Part shown: in pieces, positions 18,067 to 26,926 of the stretch | How positions within the stretch are numbered: the stretch's first letter is position 1 | Layout of the letters: the number at the start of each line of letters is the position of its first letter | Source: Gammaproteobacteria bacterium UBA7310 | Lineage (GTDB): Bacteria > Pseudomonadota > Gammaproteobacteria > Pseudomonadales > Ketobacteraceae | Direction of reading: 5' to 3' | DNA length: 64,000 nucleotides | Assembly: GCA_002471665.1 (NCBI GenBank) | Contig: DKQK01000025.1 | Location: 280,920 to 344,919, forward strand | The notes under the pieces: model-generated | Seen by the model: the letters and a program-made list of their open reading frames with translations, nothing else | Databases searched by the model: none | Told to the model about the DNA's origin: nothing | Program-made: the position numbers and the translations under genes

Positions 18067-19143
18067 TCAGTGCAGGGACTGCTTTTCCATAAGGCGGGAA
18101 ACACCGGCCAGATTAGGGCTTTCCACCACCCCCTTTTCGGTGACAATGGCATCGATCAGCTCCGCCGGGGTGACATCGAACACCGGGTTATAGACATCGA
18201 TATTGTCCGGCGCCAGGCGATGGTTTTTGAACGCCACCAGCTCATCCGGACCACGTTCCTCAATGGGTATGTCCTCGCCGCTGGATAACATCATATCGAA
18301 GGTACTGGTGGGGGCTGCCACCATAAAGCGGACCCCATGGTGCTTGGCCAGCACCGCCAGATTATAGGTACCGATCTTATTGGCCACATCGCCATTGGCG
18401 GTGATCCGGTCGGCCCCCACAATCACCCAGCTGATCCGCCCCTGCCGCATCAGGGTAGCCCCCACCGTATCGGCCATCAGGGTCACCGGTATCTTGTCCT
18501 GGCTCAATTCCCAGGCCGTGAGACGGGATCCCTGCCACCAGGGCCGGGTTTCATCGGCAAAGACCCGATCAATCAACCCCTGCTGCCAGGCCGACCGGAT
18601 TACCCCCAGGGCCGTACCATAGCCCCCGGTTGCCAGCGACCCGGTATTACAATGGGTGATCACACCCTTGGCGGGCGTACTGTAACTGGCGATCACAGCA
18701 CTGCCCAGTCGCCCCATAGCATGATTGGCGGCAACATCCAAGCGGTGGATCTTTTTGGCTTCCCGCAGCAGCTGCACAATGGGATCTTCATTATCCGCCA
18801 GCTTATCCAGGGCCAGGCGCATCTGATCCAAAGCCCAGAACAGGTTCACCGCGGTGGGCCTGGATTGGGCCAGAGCCTCAAGATCCTGTTCCAGTTGCGC
18901 CCGCCAGGTGTAGGCATCCTGATTGCGACGGTTGCGGGCGGCAAGCACCACCCCGTAGGCGGCAGTAATCCCTATGGCAGGCGCCCCACGCACCACCATG
19001 GCACGAATGGATTCCACCACAGCAGCAACTTCATGATGCTCGAGCCAGACCTCCTGCACAGGCAACGCCCGCTGATCAAGCAGCCACAATGCATCGTCCC
19101 GCCATTCGATCGCGCTTACTGAGTTTTCCTGACCCGGTACCAT
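18067..19143 (-). CDS. mtnA: S-methyl-5-thioribose-1-phosphate isomerase
   Basis: 358 residues. Isomerises methylthioribose-1-phosphate to the ribulose form in methionine salvage. Shows VRGAPAIGITAAYG near residue 52, HCNTGSLATGGYGTALGV with the catalytic Cys, the catalytic Asp in GADRI and the KIGTYNLAVLAKHHGV segment. GGAGGG lies 6 bases before the ATG. Divergent from mtaD, whose product is predicted to act on methylthioadenosine, so the two neighbours may handle the same metabolite pool. Confidence 0.95.
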   Translation of the reverse strand: MVPGQENSVSAIEWRDDALWLLDQRALPVQEVWLEHHEVAAVVESIRAMVVRGAPAIGITAAYGVVLAARNRRNQDAYTWRAQLEQDLEALAQSRPTAVNLFWALDQMRLALDKLADNEDPIVQLLREAKKIHRLDVAANHAMGRLGSAVIASYSTPAKGVITHCNTGSLATGGYGTALGVIRSAWQQGLIDRVFADETRPWWQGSRLTAWELSQDKIPVTLMADTVGATLMRQGRISWVIVGADRITANGDVANKIGTYNLAVLAKHHGVRFMVAAPTSTFDMMLSSGEDIPIEERGPDELVAFKNHRLAPDNIDVYNPVFDVTPAELIDAIVTEKGVVESPNLAGVSRLMEKQSLH

Positions 19144-19337
19144 TCGTTACCCTCCAACCATGACGCTGCAAATTATACGGACATGCCCCTCCCAGAGCCA
19201 GAAACAGGTGTTTTGAAACGGATTTTTTCTGCTTGGCTTTTCACTCTGACAGCAAACAAGAGTACTATTGGCCGACGCCAAACCAGCATCAACCGTCAGA
19301 CCGACACCGCGAAAGACACTCGGCAGGTAACCTTAAT

Positions 19338-20675
19338 ATGTCAGACAACAACATCGTTTCGACGCTGATCAACGCCCGTTGGGTGTTAACCATGGACCCC
19401 GGCCAACCGTTTCTGGAACACCAGAGCATTGCCATCGACAAAGGACGCATCGCTGCAATGGGCCCGCGCGACTCACTGCGCGTCGATGCGGCGGAAACCA
19501 TTGAGCTCCCGGAGCATGTTCTGATGCCAGGCCTGATCAACGCCCACGGCCACGCAGCCATGAGCCTGTTTCGCGGCCTCGCCGACGACCTGCCGTTGAT
19601 GGACTGGTTGCAAAATCATATCTGGCCGGCAGAAGCACGCTGGGTGGATGAAGCCTTCACCCTGGAAGGGGCGCAACTGGCCATGGCGGAGATGATTCGC
19701 AGCGGCACCACCTGCTTCAGTGATATGTATTTCTACCCCAATGTGATGGCCAAAGCCGCCGCCAACGCCAACATGCGCTGCCAGCTGAGCTTTCCTATCC
19801 TGGACTTCCCTACCAACTGGGCCCAGAACGCCGATGAGTATCTACGCAAGGGCCTGCAGTTGCATGACGACTATCGCAACCATCCCCTGGTCAGCATTGC
19901 CTTTGGCCCCCATGCCCCCTATACGGTGTCCGATGAACCCTTGCAGAAAGTGAACACCATGGCGGTGGAAACCAACATGGCGATTCAGATTCATCTGCAC
20001 GAAACCGCCTTTGAGGTGGACGAAGCGGTCAAAACCACCGGCAAACGCCCCCTTCAGCGCCTGCACGACATGGGCATGCTCACCCCTCAGTTGCAGGCCG
20101 TTCACATGACGCAACTCAGTGACGAGGAAATACAACTGCTGGCAGAGACCGGCACCCATGTCGTCCATTGCCCGGAATCCAACCTGAAACTGGCCAGCGG
20201 CTTTTGCCCGGTAGCCAAACTGCTGGCCGCCGGTGTCAACGTTGCTTTGGGTACCGACGGAGCAGCCAGCAACAACGATCTGGATATGTTTGGCGAAATG
20301 CGCACGGCGGCCCTGCTGGCCAAAGGGGTCGCGGGTGATCCCAGCGCCCTGCCTGCCCACCAGGCCCTGGAAATGGCCACCCTTAACGGCGCCAAGGCGT
20401 TGGGCATCGACCACCTTACCGGCAGCCTGGAAGTGGGCAAGGCCGCGGACATGATTGCCGTACACCTGGACGACGTCACCTGCCAGCCTCATTATCATGT
20501 GGAGTCACAATTGGTGTACGCCACCCCTTCGAGCCAGGTCACCGACAGCTGGATTGGCGGCAAGCAGGTTATGAAAAACCGCCAGCTCACCACCCTGGAC
20601 CTGGATGACATCCTCTCCAAAGCCAAGCTCTGGAAAGCGCAAATTCAACTGGCCGATGAGCATCGAGATGAGTAA
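19338..20675 (+). CDS. mtaD: TRZ/ATZ-family amidohydrolase, probable 5'-methylthioadenosine/S-adenosylhomocysteine deaminase
   Basis: 445 residues. Metal-dependent amidohydrolase with HGH (H70, H72), IHLHETAFEV, HMTQLSDEE and GTDGAASNNDLDMF, the set of metal ligands and the SNNxLD motif of MTA/SAH deaminases. Likely deaminates methylthioadenosine or S-adenosylhomocysteine. Start at MSDNNIVS; a longer in-frame start at 19233 would add 35 residues with no family match. The 3' end overlaps ubiG. Context (mtnA divergent, SAM-using ubiG downstream) supports a role in SAM by-product turnover. Confidence 0.88.
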   Translation: MSDNNIVSTLINARWVLTMDPGQPFLEHQSIAIDKGRIAAMGPRDSLRVDAAETIELPEHVLMPGLINAHGHAAMSLFRGLADDLPLMDWLQNHIWPAEARWVDEAFTLEGAQLAMAEMIRSGTTCFSDMYFYPNVMAKAAANANMRCQLSFPILDFPTNWAQNADEYLRKGLQLHDDYRNHPLVSIAFGPHAPYTVSDEPLQKVNTMAVETNMAIQIHLHETAFEVDEAVKTTGKRPLQRLHDMGMLTPQLQAVHMTQLSDEEIQLLAETGTHVVHCPESNLKLASGFCPVAKLLAAGVNVALGTDGAASNNDLDMFGEMRTAALLAKGVAGDPSALPAHQALEMATLNGAKALGIDHLTGSLEVGKAADMIAVHLDDVTCQPHYHVESQLVYATPSSQVTDSWIGGKQVMKNRQLTTLDLDDILSKAKLWKAQIQLADEHRDE

Positions 20676-21366
20676 CGTAGACCAAACCGAGATTGCCAAA
20701 TTCGAATCCATTGCAGATAAATGGTGGGACCCGGACGGGGAATTCAAACCCCTCCACGACATCAACCCGCTGCGGCTGAATTACATCAACGAACGCACCG
20801 CCCTGGCCGATATGGCAGTATTGGATGTGGGTTGCGGCGGCGGCATCCTGAGCGAGGGATTGACCTATCGCGGTGCGCAGGTAACCGGCATCGATATGGG
20901 GGCAGCCAACCTCGATGCGGCCCAGGCCCATGCCGCGCAACATCAGCTCGATATTGACTACCGTCATATCAGCGTTGAAGACCTGGCCGCTGAAATGCCC
21001 AACCATTTCGATGTGGTCACCTGCATGGAAATGCTGGAACATGTGCCGGACCCAGGCGCCATCGTCCAAGCCTGCGCGGCCCTGACCAAACCGGGTGGCC
21101 ATGTGTTTTTCTCAACCATCAACCGCAACCCCAAGGCCTATGTAATGGCCATCGTGGGGGCCGAATACGTAATGAATCTGGTGCCCAAAGGCACTCACGA
21201 GTACCTGAAGTTCATCAAACCTTCGGAATTGTCGGCCTGGTCGCGCCAAGCCAGGCTAAACGTCAGGAATGTGAGCGGCATGAGCGTAAATCCGCTCTCC
21301 ATGCATTTCAAAATCACGAAGGATGTTGACGTCAACTACTTCGTACACTGCACGAAACCTGCCTGA
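20668..21366 (+). CDS. ubiG: Ubiquinone biosynthesis O-methyltransferase
   Basis: 232 residues. SAM-dependent enzyme catalysing both O-methylations in ubiquinone synthesis. Opens with EIAKFESIADKWWDPDGEFKPLH, the UbiG signature, then the SAM motif VLDVGCGGGILSEGL near residue 52 and TCMEMLEHVPDP. Start set at MSNVDQ by comparison with remembered Pseudomonas UbiG; it lies within the last codons of mtaD (8-base overlap), with another in-frame ATG 4 codons earlier. Next gene mupP starts 10 bases after its stop. Confidence 0.96.
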   Translation: MSNVDQTEIAKFESIADKWWDPDGEFKPLHDINPLRLNYINERTALADMAVLDVGCGGGILSEGLTYRGAQVTGIDMGAANLDAAQAHAAQHQLDIDYRHISVEDLAAEMPNHFDVVTCMEMLEHVPDPGAIVQACAALTKPGGHVFFSTINRNPKAYVMAIVGAEYVMNLVPKGTHEYLKFIKPSELSAWSRQARLNVRNVSGMSVNPLSMHFKITKDVDVNYFVHCTKPA

Positions 21367-21376
21367 AGTAGACAAT

Positions 21377-22051
21377 ATGCCGGTACCTAAACCCATTGCC
21401 GCCGTGCTGTTTGATCTGGACGGCACTCTTATCGATACCGCACCGGACTTTGTGCGCATCGTGAATCAGTTGCGCCAGGAACATCAACTGCCGCCGTTTA
21501 CCTATGACAGGGTTCGCCAGCAGGTCTCCAATGGCGCCCGCGCCCTGGTCACACTGGCGTTTGGCGGAGAAGACAACAACCCGCATTTCGCCGATCATCT
21601 CGCAACGCTGTTGCAGCGATACGAAGCCAGCCTGGCACAAGAATCAGGCTTGTTTGCCGGGCTGGACAACGCGCTGCAGACGCTGGAAAAAGCCAACATC
21701 CCCTGGGGCATTGTCACCAACAAGCCCAGCCGCTACACCAACCCGCTTCTGGCCGGGTTGAACCTGGAACAGCGTTGCGCCATTGCCATTTGCCCCGACC
21801 AGGTAACCCACCGCAAACCACACCCCGAGCCCATTCTCACCGCCTGCCAACGCATCGGGGTGGATCCGGCGCACACCTTGTACGTGGGCGATCATGCCCG
21901 GGACATTGAAGCCGGTAAACGCGCCAACAGCTACACCATCGCGGCGGCCTGGGGATATCTCAACGCAGGTGAGCAGGCGGAGGATTGGAACGCCCACCTG
22001 ACATTGGCCACACCGGAGGCATTTACGGAATGGCTGACGCGGCAACTGTGA
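21377..22051 (+). CDS. mupP: HAD-family phosphatase, probable N-acetylmuramic acid 6-phosphate phosphatase (MupP/Gph-like)
   Basis: 224 residues. HAD hydrolase with FDLDGTLIDTAPD (nucleophile D13, acid D15), TNKP, and the C-terminal YVGDHARDIEAGK. The gene follows ubiG as Pseudomonas mupP does; MupP works in the MurU-type peptidoglycan recycling pathway that bypasses de novo MurA (the fosfomycin target). Sequence alone cannot exclude phosphoglycolate phosphatase (Gph), the older annotation of this family. Start at MPVPKPIA; an upstream in-frame ATG inside ubiG is less likely. Confidence 0.85.
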   Translation: MPVPKPIAAVLFDLDGTLIDTAPDFVRIVNQLRQEHQLPPFTYDRVRQQVSNGARALVTLAFGGEDNNPHFADHLATLLQRYEASLAQESGLFAGLDNALQTLEKANIPWGIVTNKPSRYTNPLLAGLNLEQRCAIAICPDQVTHRKPHPEPILTACQRIGVDPAHTLYVGDHARDIEAGKRANSYTIAAAWGYLNAGEQAEDWNAHLTLATPEAFTEWLTRQL

Positions 22052-22136
22052 TGCTGAAATTAGGGAAACGCATCTCAAACTGTACCCCCAATTCTGGTAG
22101 AATCAGGGTTTAATCTGCTTCAAAACGGAAACACTC

Positions 22137-22895
22137 ATGACTCAGGACTACACCCAATATCAGGCACCCGACAATCTGCTGCAAGACCGAGTGATCCTGG
22201 TGACCGGTGCCGGTGATGGTATCGGCCGCGCCGCCGCCCTGAGTTACGCCCGCCTGGGTGCCACGGTGGTCCTGCTGGGGCGCACCGTGGAAAAACTGGA
22301 ACGGGTTTACGATCAGATTGAATCGGAAGGTGGCAGACAACCGGCCATAGTACCGCTGAATCTGGAATCGGCCAGCCACCTGGAATATCAGCAGATTGCC
22401 GAAACCATTGACAGCGAGTTTGGCCGCCTGGATGGCTTGCTGCTGAACGCGGCCATACTGGGGGATGTGCGGCCACTGGAGTATTACCCCATCGATCTGT
22501 TTGAAAAAGTCATGCAGGTAAACGTCAACGCGCAATTCATGCTGATACGCACACTGCTGCCCATGCTGCGTCAGTCGGAGGCAGGTTCAATCATCTTCAC
22601 CACGTCCTCGGTTGGCCGCAAAGGCCGCGCCAATTGGGGTGCCTATGCCATCTCAAAATTTGCCACAGAAGGCATGATGCAAACCCTGGCGGATGAACTG
22701 AGGGACACCAGCAACGTCCGGGTGAACTGTATCAATCCCGGGGCCACACGCACCCGGATGCGCGCCAGCGCCTACCCGGCAGAAGAACCGGCAAGCGTTT
22801 GCCCGCCGGAGGCCATTATGCCGCTGTACAATTTCCTGATGGGAACGGATTCCGCCGCGGTTTCCGGTCAGTCACTGGATGCACAGCGAAAATAA
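22137..22895 (+). CDS. yciK: YciK-type short-chain dehydrogenase
   Basis: 252 residues. SDR with TGAGDGIGRA near residue 24, LNAAILG in place of NNAG, TSSVGRKGRANWGAYAISKFA holding the Ser-Tyr-Lys residues, and a C-terminus (MGTDSAAVSGQSLDAQ) shared with YciK. The physiological substrate is unknown. Conserved next to mupP in Pseudomonas. About 85 bases after mupP, so either the last gene of the mtaD-ubiG-mupP run or under its own promoter. Confidence 0.9.
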   Translation: MTQDYTQYQAPDNLLQDRVILVTGAGDGIGRAAALSYARLGATVVLLGRTVEKLERVYDQIESEGGRQPAIVPLNLESASHLEYQQIAETIDSEFGRLDGLLLNAAILGDVRPLEYYPIDLFEKVMQVNVNAQFMLIRTLLPMLRQSEAGSIIFTTSSVGRKGRANWGAYAISKFATEGMMQTLADELRDTSNVRVNCINPGATRTRMRASAYPAEEPASVCPPEAIMPLYNFLMGTDSAAVSGQSLDAQRK

Positions 22896-23016
22896 GCCAG
22901 CAATTTGACGCCGTTCTCATTCCTGAACCTACCCTATCCTGGCCGCTGCTACCCTCCACGCTAAAACCTCTTGTAAAATAAGGGAATTCTATAAACCGGT
23001 TATTTTTAGACCAAGA

Positions 23017-23033
23017 CTGGCACGGTCTTGGCA
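23017..23033 (+). promoter_or_regulatory. Candidate sigma-54 promoter for the diguanylate cyclase gene
   Basis: CTGGCACGGTCTTGGCA fits the RpoN consensus YTGGCACGrNNNTTGCW with one mismatch: the invariant GG and GC are present with exactly 10 bases between. A transcript would start near 23044, about 46 bases before the ATG at 23090. The same bases form part of an inverted repeat (CCAAGAC at 23011-23017 with GTCTTGG at 23025-23031), which might be coincidence or a site for another protein. Confidence 0.6.
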
Positions 23034-23089
23034 TCAGAGTGTGCAGACGACGAGTTATGTCAAAGAATGATGGTATAGAGGAAGCAAAA

Positions 23090-24037
23090 ATGAACGCTAT
23101 TAGCAGTGCGCGGATTGTTGACCTGGACAGCGAGGGGCTGGTGAAGAACCACGCACGCTCCACCGACGCACTTCATGCCGGCCGCCACAGCGAAGCTCTG
23201 GCACTGTCGCGCCTTTCAGCCGTACTGCAAACCAGCATTGAACTGTCTGAAATCATCAGCCTGTTTTTCAGGGAGATCCAACGGGTTGTTGCTGCGGATG
23301 GGATCAGTTTCGAGCACACCCCATACAAATTCACCTATCAGCTGGGCACGCCAAAAGGCCGTGCTTCCCACTACCGGATTCAGACCGACAGCGATTATCT
23401 GGGTGACCTCACCCTATACAGGAAAAGCCGCGATTTCACGCCCTGCGACCTGGAAAAACTGGACCGGATGGTGACATCCCTGGTCTTTCCACTGCGCAAC
23501 GGCCTGCGCTACCACGAAGCGGTCCGGGCGTCTTTGACCGACGGGTTAACCGGCGCGGGGAATCGCATAGGCCTGGATTCCATCCTGAGCCGCGAGGTGG
23601 AACAGGCCAGTCGCTATAACCACCCACTTTCGGTAATGATTCTGGACCTGGACTTTTTCAAGAACATTAACGACAGTCACGGTCATGCGGTGGGTGATCA
23701 CGTACTGAAAACCATCGCCGGCACCATCCAGAACAGCTCCCGCAATGCCGATATGATATTCCGCTACGGGGGTGAAGAGTTCGTTATCCTACTCAACAAA
23801 ACCGATGTGGCCGGCGCGAAAATCGGGGCCGAGAGAATCCGCCAGATCATTGAACGGACCAACATTTCACTGGGTGCGCTCAAGATCAAGGTCACCGCCA
23901 GCATCGGCGTGGCCAGCCTTTGCCACGGAGAAGACCGGGAAAGCCTGCTGCGGCGGGCTGACAAAGCACTCTATTGCGCCAAACACAGCGGCCGCAATCA
24001 GGTCACACTGGCGGAACCTTCATTGGCCAATGCTTGA
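23090..24037 (+). CDS. Diguanylate cyclase (GGDEF)
   Basis: 315 residues. Makes the second messenger cyclic di-GMP from two GTP. An N-terminal region (about 1-140) has a GAF-like look but I cannot name it; the GGDEF domain (about 145-310) has DGLTGAGNR, LDLDFFKNINDSHGHAVGD and the active site GGEEF at 227-231. An inhibitory I-site RxxD (RNAD, 218-221) lies 5 residues before GGEEF, so product inhibition is expected. No membrane segments. Start chosen for AGAGGAAG at ideal spacing; an ATG at 23057 is possible. Transcribed alone, apparently from a sigma-54 promoter. Confidence 0.92.
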   Translation: MNAISSARIVDLDSEGLVKNHARSTDALHAGRHSEALALSRLSAVLQTSIELSEIISLFFREIQRVVAADGISFEHTPYKFTYQLGTPKGRASHYRIQTDSDYLGDLTLYRKSRDFTPCDLEKLDRMVTSLVFPLRNGLRYHEAVRASLTDGLTGAGNRIGLDSILSREVEQASRYNHPLSVMILDLDFFKNINDSHGHAVGDHVLKTIAGTIQNSSRNADMIFRYGGEEFVILLNKTDVAGAKIGAERIRQIIERTNISLGALKIKVTASIGVASLCHGEDRESLLRRADKALYCAKHSGRNQVTLAEPSLANA

Positions 24038-24055
24038 GAAGCGTTGTTCATCTGA

Positions 24056-24895
24056 TCAGTAACGCCGCCGTCGCAGATAGCCGCCCCTGCGTACCTCTTT
24101 CTCCACCGCCCGCTCTGAGCGAGCCTTGGCACGGCCATATAAGCCGGTGCGCTTGCGTAATGCAGCGCCACAACTCTCGGCCAGGCGATCAATGACATCC
24201 TTATCCAGTTCAACCCAACGCCCGGCTTTCAGGTTGCGCGGCAACTGCACATCACCATACCGCACCCGAATCAGACGGCTTACCTGCACGCCCTGACTTT
24301 CCCACATGCGACGCACTTCCCGCTTACGGCCTTCCCGCAGGATGACATGATACCAATGGTTGGTACCCTCCCCGCCCCGATCAACGATCTCATCGAACTT
24401 AGCGGGGCCATCCAGCAGCGTCACACCCGTCCGCAGAGCCTCCAGGTTTTCTTCCGTCACTTCCCCGTGGATACGTACTGCATATTCACGTTCTATATTG
24501 GAAGACGGATGCATCATGCGATTGGCCAGATCACCATCGGTGGTAAACAGCAACAACCCCTGACTATTGATGTCGAGACGGCCGATGGCCACCCAGCGCT
24601 GATCCTGCAGCTTTGGCAAAGCATCAAACACCGTGGGACGACCACTGGGGTCGGTGCGGGTGCAGACTTCGCCTTCGGGCTTGTAATAAAGGATAACCCG
24701 ACGAATGCTTTCCTCTTCGGCGGCGAAGTTGATGATGCGACCATCTACGCGCAACTCATCATCTTGCTCAATACGGTCACCCAGAGTGGATACCTTGCCG
24801 TTAACGGAAACCCGGCCTTCCTGAATCCACTCTTCCATTGCACGACGGGAACCCAGCCCCACCCGTGCCAGAACTTTTTGTATTTTTTCACTCAT
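24056..24895 (-). CDS. rluB: 23S rRNA pseudouridine synthase (RluB type)
   Basis: 279 residues. An N-terminal S4 RNA-binding domain (QKVLARVGLGSRRAMEEWIQ) and the RsuA/RluB catalytic domain with the nucleophile Asp in GRLDINSQGLLLFT. RluB isomerises U2605 in helix 89 of 23S rRNA. A short basic C-terminal tail rich in Arg follows (KEVRRGGYLRRRRY). Last gene of the trpS-scpA-scpB-rluB run, 176 bases after scpB; the neighbourhood with scpAB is conserved in many bacteria. Confidence 0.92.
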   Translation of the reverse strand: MSEKIQKVLARVGLGSRRAMEEWIQEGRVSVNGKVSTLGDRIEQDDELRVDGRIINFAAEEESIRRVILYYKPEGEVCTRTDPSGRPTVFDALPKLQDQRWVAIGRLDINSQGLLLFTTDGDLANRMMHPSSNIEREYAVRIHGEVTEENLEALRTGVTLLDGPAKFDEIVDRGGEGTNHWYHVILREGRKREVRRMWESQGVQVSRLIRVRYGDVQLPRNLKAGRWVELDKDVIDRLAESCGAALRKRTGLYGRAKARSERAVEKEVRRGGYLRRRRY

Positions 24896-25071
24896 TACTA
24901 AAAAAACTCACCAATAAATGCATGAACCGGGAACAACCGGTTAACACGCGACACCAATCACAACAGTCAGTACAAATAAAACACAGTATAGTGCAGCCTC
25001 ACGGCTACCCTGCCCCCCTTCAAAGGATGGCAATTGGGGATAGATAAAACTAAAAAACTAGAATGCTCAAC

Positions 25072-25839
25072 CTAAGTATTTTCATCAGGCTTAACAATGA
25101 CGCTTTCTTCCGCGTCGGTGGGGGCCTCCTGAATCATCTCGTCAGCGGAGGCCACCGCTGGCTCAACCTCGGCTTCTTCCATTGAATCAAGTGCTTGAGA
25201 GGGTGTGGTTGCGTCATCAACGCCGTCCTCCGGACCGTCATCCACATCCAGCTGACCATTGGGATCCAGCCCTTGCTGCACCAGTTCCAACTCGGCATTA
25301 ATGGCATCCAAATCCCGGATTTCCGCCAGCGATGGCAGTTCATCCAGGTTTTTGAGGTTGAAATAATCTAAAAAGTTGCGGGTAGTGCCATACATTGCCG
25401 GCCGGCCGGGCACATCACGATGGCCCACCACCCGAATCCATTCCCGCTCCAGCAGCGTCTTGGTGATGTGCGAGCTCACACTGACGCCACGGATTTCTTC
25501 AATCTCACCCCGGGTAATGGGCTGGCGATACGCAATCAGTGCCAGCGTCTCAAGCAAGGCACGGGAATAGCGGGCCGGTTTTTCCTCCCACAGGCGACTG
25601 ACCCACTCACCCACGGTTTCTTCCACCTGAAAGCGGAAGCCTGAAGCCACCTCCTTCAACATGACACCGCGGCCTTCATATTCGGCTTTGAGCTGATTGA
25701 TGGCTTCCACCAGCATCTCGGTGGGCGGCGCCTCCTCTTCCAGGAACAGCCCGGCCAGTTTCTCCAGTTTCATGGGCTGACCCGCCGCAAACAGCGCGCC
25801 TTCCACAATGCGTTTTACAGTATCCTGATCAAGAGACAT
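25072..25839 (-). CDS. scpB: Segregation and condensation protein B
   Basis: 255 residues. ScpB with ScpA and SMC forms the condensin-like complex for chromosome organisation. Two winged-helix domains: VKRIVEGALFAAGQP at the start, ALLETLALIAYRQPITRGEIEEIRG and VVGHRDVPGRPAMYGTT in the second. The acidic C-terminal tail (from about 190) is longer than the core. Start at MSLDQDT, overlapping the scpA stop by 11 bases; the frame extends upstream 49 codons inside scpA without family similarity. Confidence 0.94.
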   Translation of the reverse strand: MSLDQDTVKRIVEGALFAAGQPMKLEKLAGLFLEEEAPPTEMLVEAINQLKAEYEGRGVMLKEVASGFRFQVEETVGEWVSRLWEEKPARYSRALLETLALIAYRQPITRGEIEEIRGVSVSSHITKTLLEREWIRVVGHRDVPGRPAMYGTTRNFLDYFNLKNLDELPSLAEIRDLDAINAELELVQQGLDPNGQLDVDDGPEDGVDDATTPSQALDSMEEAEVEPAVASADEMIQEAPTDAEESVIVKPDENT

Positions 25840-26926
25840 TGTTGTTGTCTTCGCTCTCGGTTTGATCGTTGCTTTGATGGTAATCGGTATCCAGGGGCTG
25901 ATTGGTGACGTCGTCTGCCTCATCCTGCTGCGCCAATACCGGCGGCGGAACCGGCTCGTACGCCCCTTCTGCCGATTCATCTTCATCCTGCGGATTCAGA
26001 TCGTCGTCTTCCGGGCCCGCCTCGTGGGCCGATTCCCGGGCCTTAACGTGGATCGGCCCCAAGGGCTCACTCTGCACCAGCTCCACCAGGGACTCCTTCA
26101 CCAATTCCAGAATGGCCAGAAACGTCACCACCACACCCAGACGCCCCTCTTCATAACTGAACAGGCTGACGAAGGGGACAAATCGATCCCGCCCCAGACG
26201 TTCCAGCACCTGGGTCATGCGCTCACGGGTGGAGAGTTTTTCACGGCTGACCTGATGACTTTCAAACATGTCTGCCCGGTGCAACACTTCCTGCAGGGCC
26301 AGCAGCACCTCACGCAGATCCACATCCGGGTGCGCCCGCTCACGCTCGAAGCGGGGTTGATCGGCTGCCGCCAAATGAATCTCGCGCCCCACCCGGGGCA
26401 TTTCATCAATATCTTCAGCCGCCTTTTTATAGCGTTCATATTCCTGCAGGCGGCGGATCAGTTCCGCTCTGGGATCGTGTTCGTCGTCTTCCTCTTCGGT
26501 CTGCCGCGGTAACAGCATGCGGGATTTGATCTCCCCCAAAAGCGCTGCCATAACCAGATATTCAGCGGCCAGTTCCAGGTTGAGACTTTTCATCAACTCG
26601 ACGTACTGCATGTACTGGGACGTGATCTGGGCCACCGGAACATCCAGAATATCCAGGTTCTGCCGTTTGATGAGATATAGAAGCAGATCCAGTGGGCCTT
26701 CAAACGCCTCCAGAATGACTTCCAGTGCATCCGGCGGGATATACAGGTCCTGGGGCAGCTTGGTGAAGGCCTCGCCATAGACCAGGGCGAACGGCATCTC
26801 GCCCTGTTGCGGATGGGCTGCGTCGGGATGGGATTCCCCTGTAGCCTGGGCAGCCTCAGGCGCCGCCTGCGCCTCGGCTGCCGACGCTTCTTCCAGCAAT
26901 GTATCCTGTTCGGATATGGTCATCAA
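25829..26926 (-). CDS. scpA: Segregation and condensation protein A
   Basis: 365 residues. Kleisin subunit of the SMC-ScpAB complex. The core FEGPLDLLLYLIKRQNLDILDVPVAQIT lies at about 75-105, and the C-terminal winged helix at about 225-290. Long low-complexity acidic segments at both ends (Ala/Glu-rich before residue 45, Asp/Glu-rich after 295) make it longer than the usual 250-290 residues. Start ATG overlaps the trpS stop by 4 bases (ATGA). Confidence 0.94.
   Translation of the reverse strand: MMTISEQDTLLEEASAAEAQAAPEAAQATGESHPDAAHPQQGEMPFALVYGEAFTKLPQDLYIPPDALEVILEAFEGPLDLLLYLIKRQNLDILDVPVAQITSQYMQYVELMKSLNLELAAEYLVMAALLGEIKSRMLLPRQTEEEDDEHDPRAELIRRLQEYERYKKAAEDIDEMPRVGREIHLAAADQPRFERERAHPDVDLREVLLALQEVLHRADMFESHQVSREKLSTRERMTQVLERLGRDRFVPFVSLFSYEEGRLGVVVTFLAILELVKESLVELVQSEPLGPIHVKARESAHEAGPEDDDLNPQDEDESAEGAYEPVPPPVLAQQDEADDVTNQPLDTDYHQSNDQTESEDNNNVS

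Noticed and set aside
24925..24942. AACCGG/CCGGTT hairpin between scpB and rluB
   Set aside because: Only 6 bp with no T run; too weak to call a terminator or a regulatory fold.
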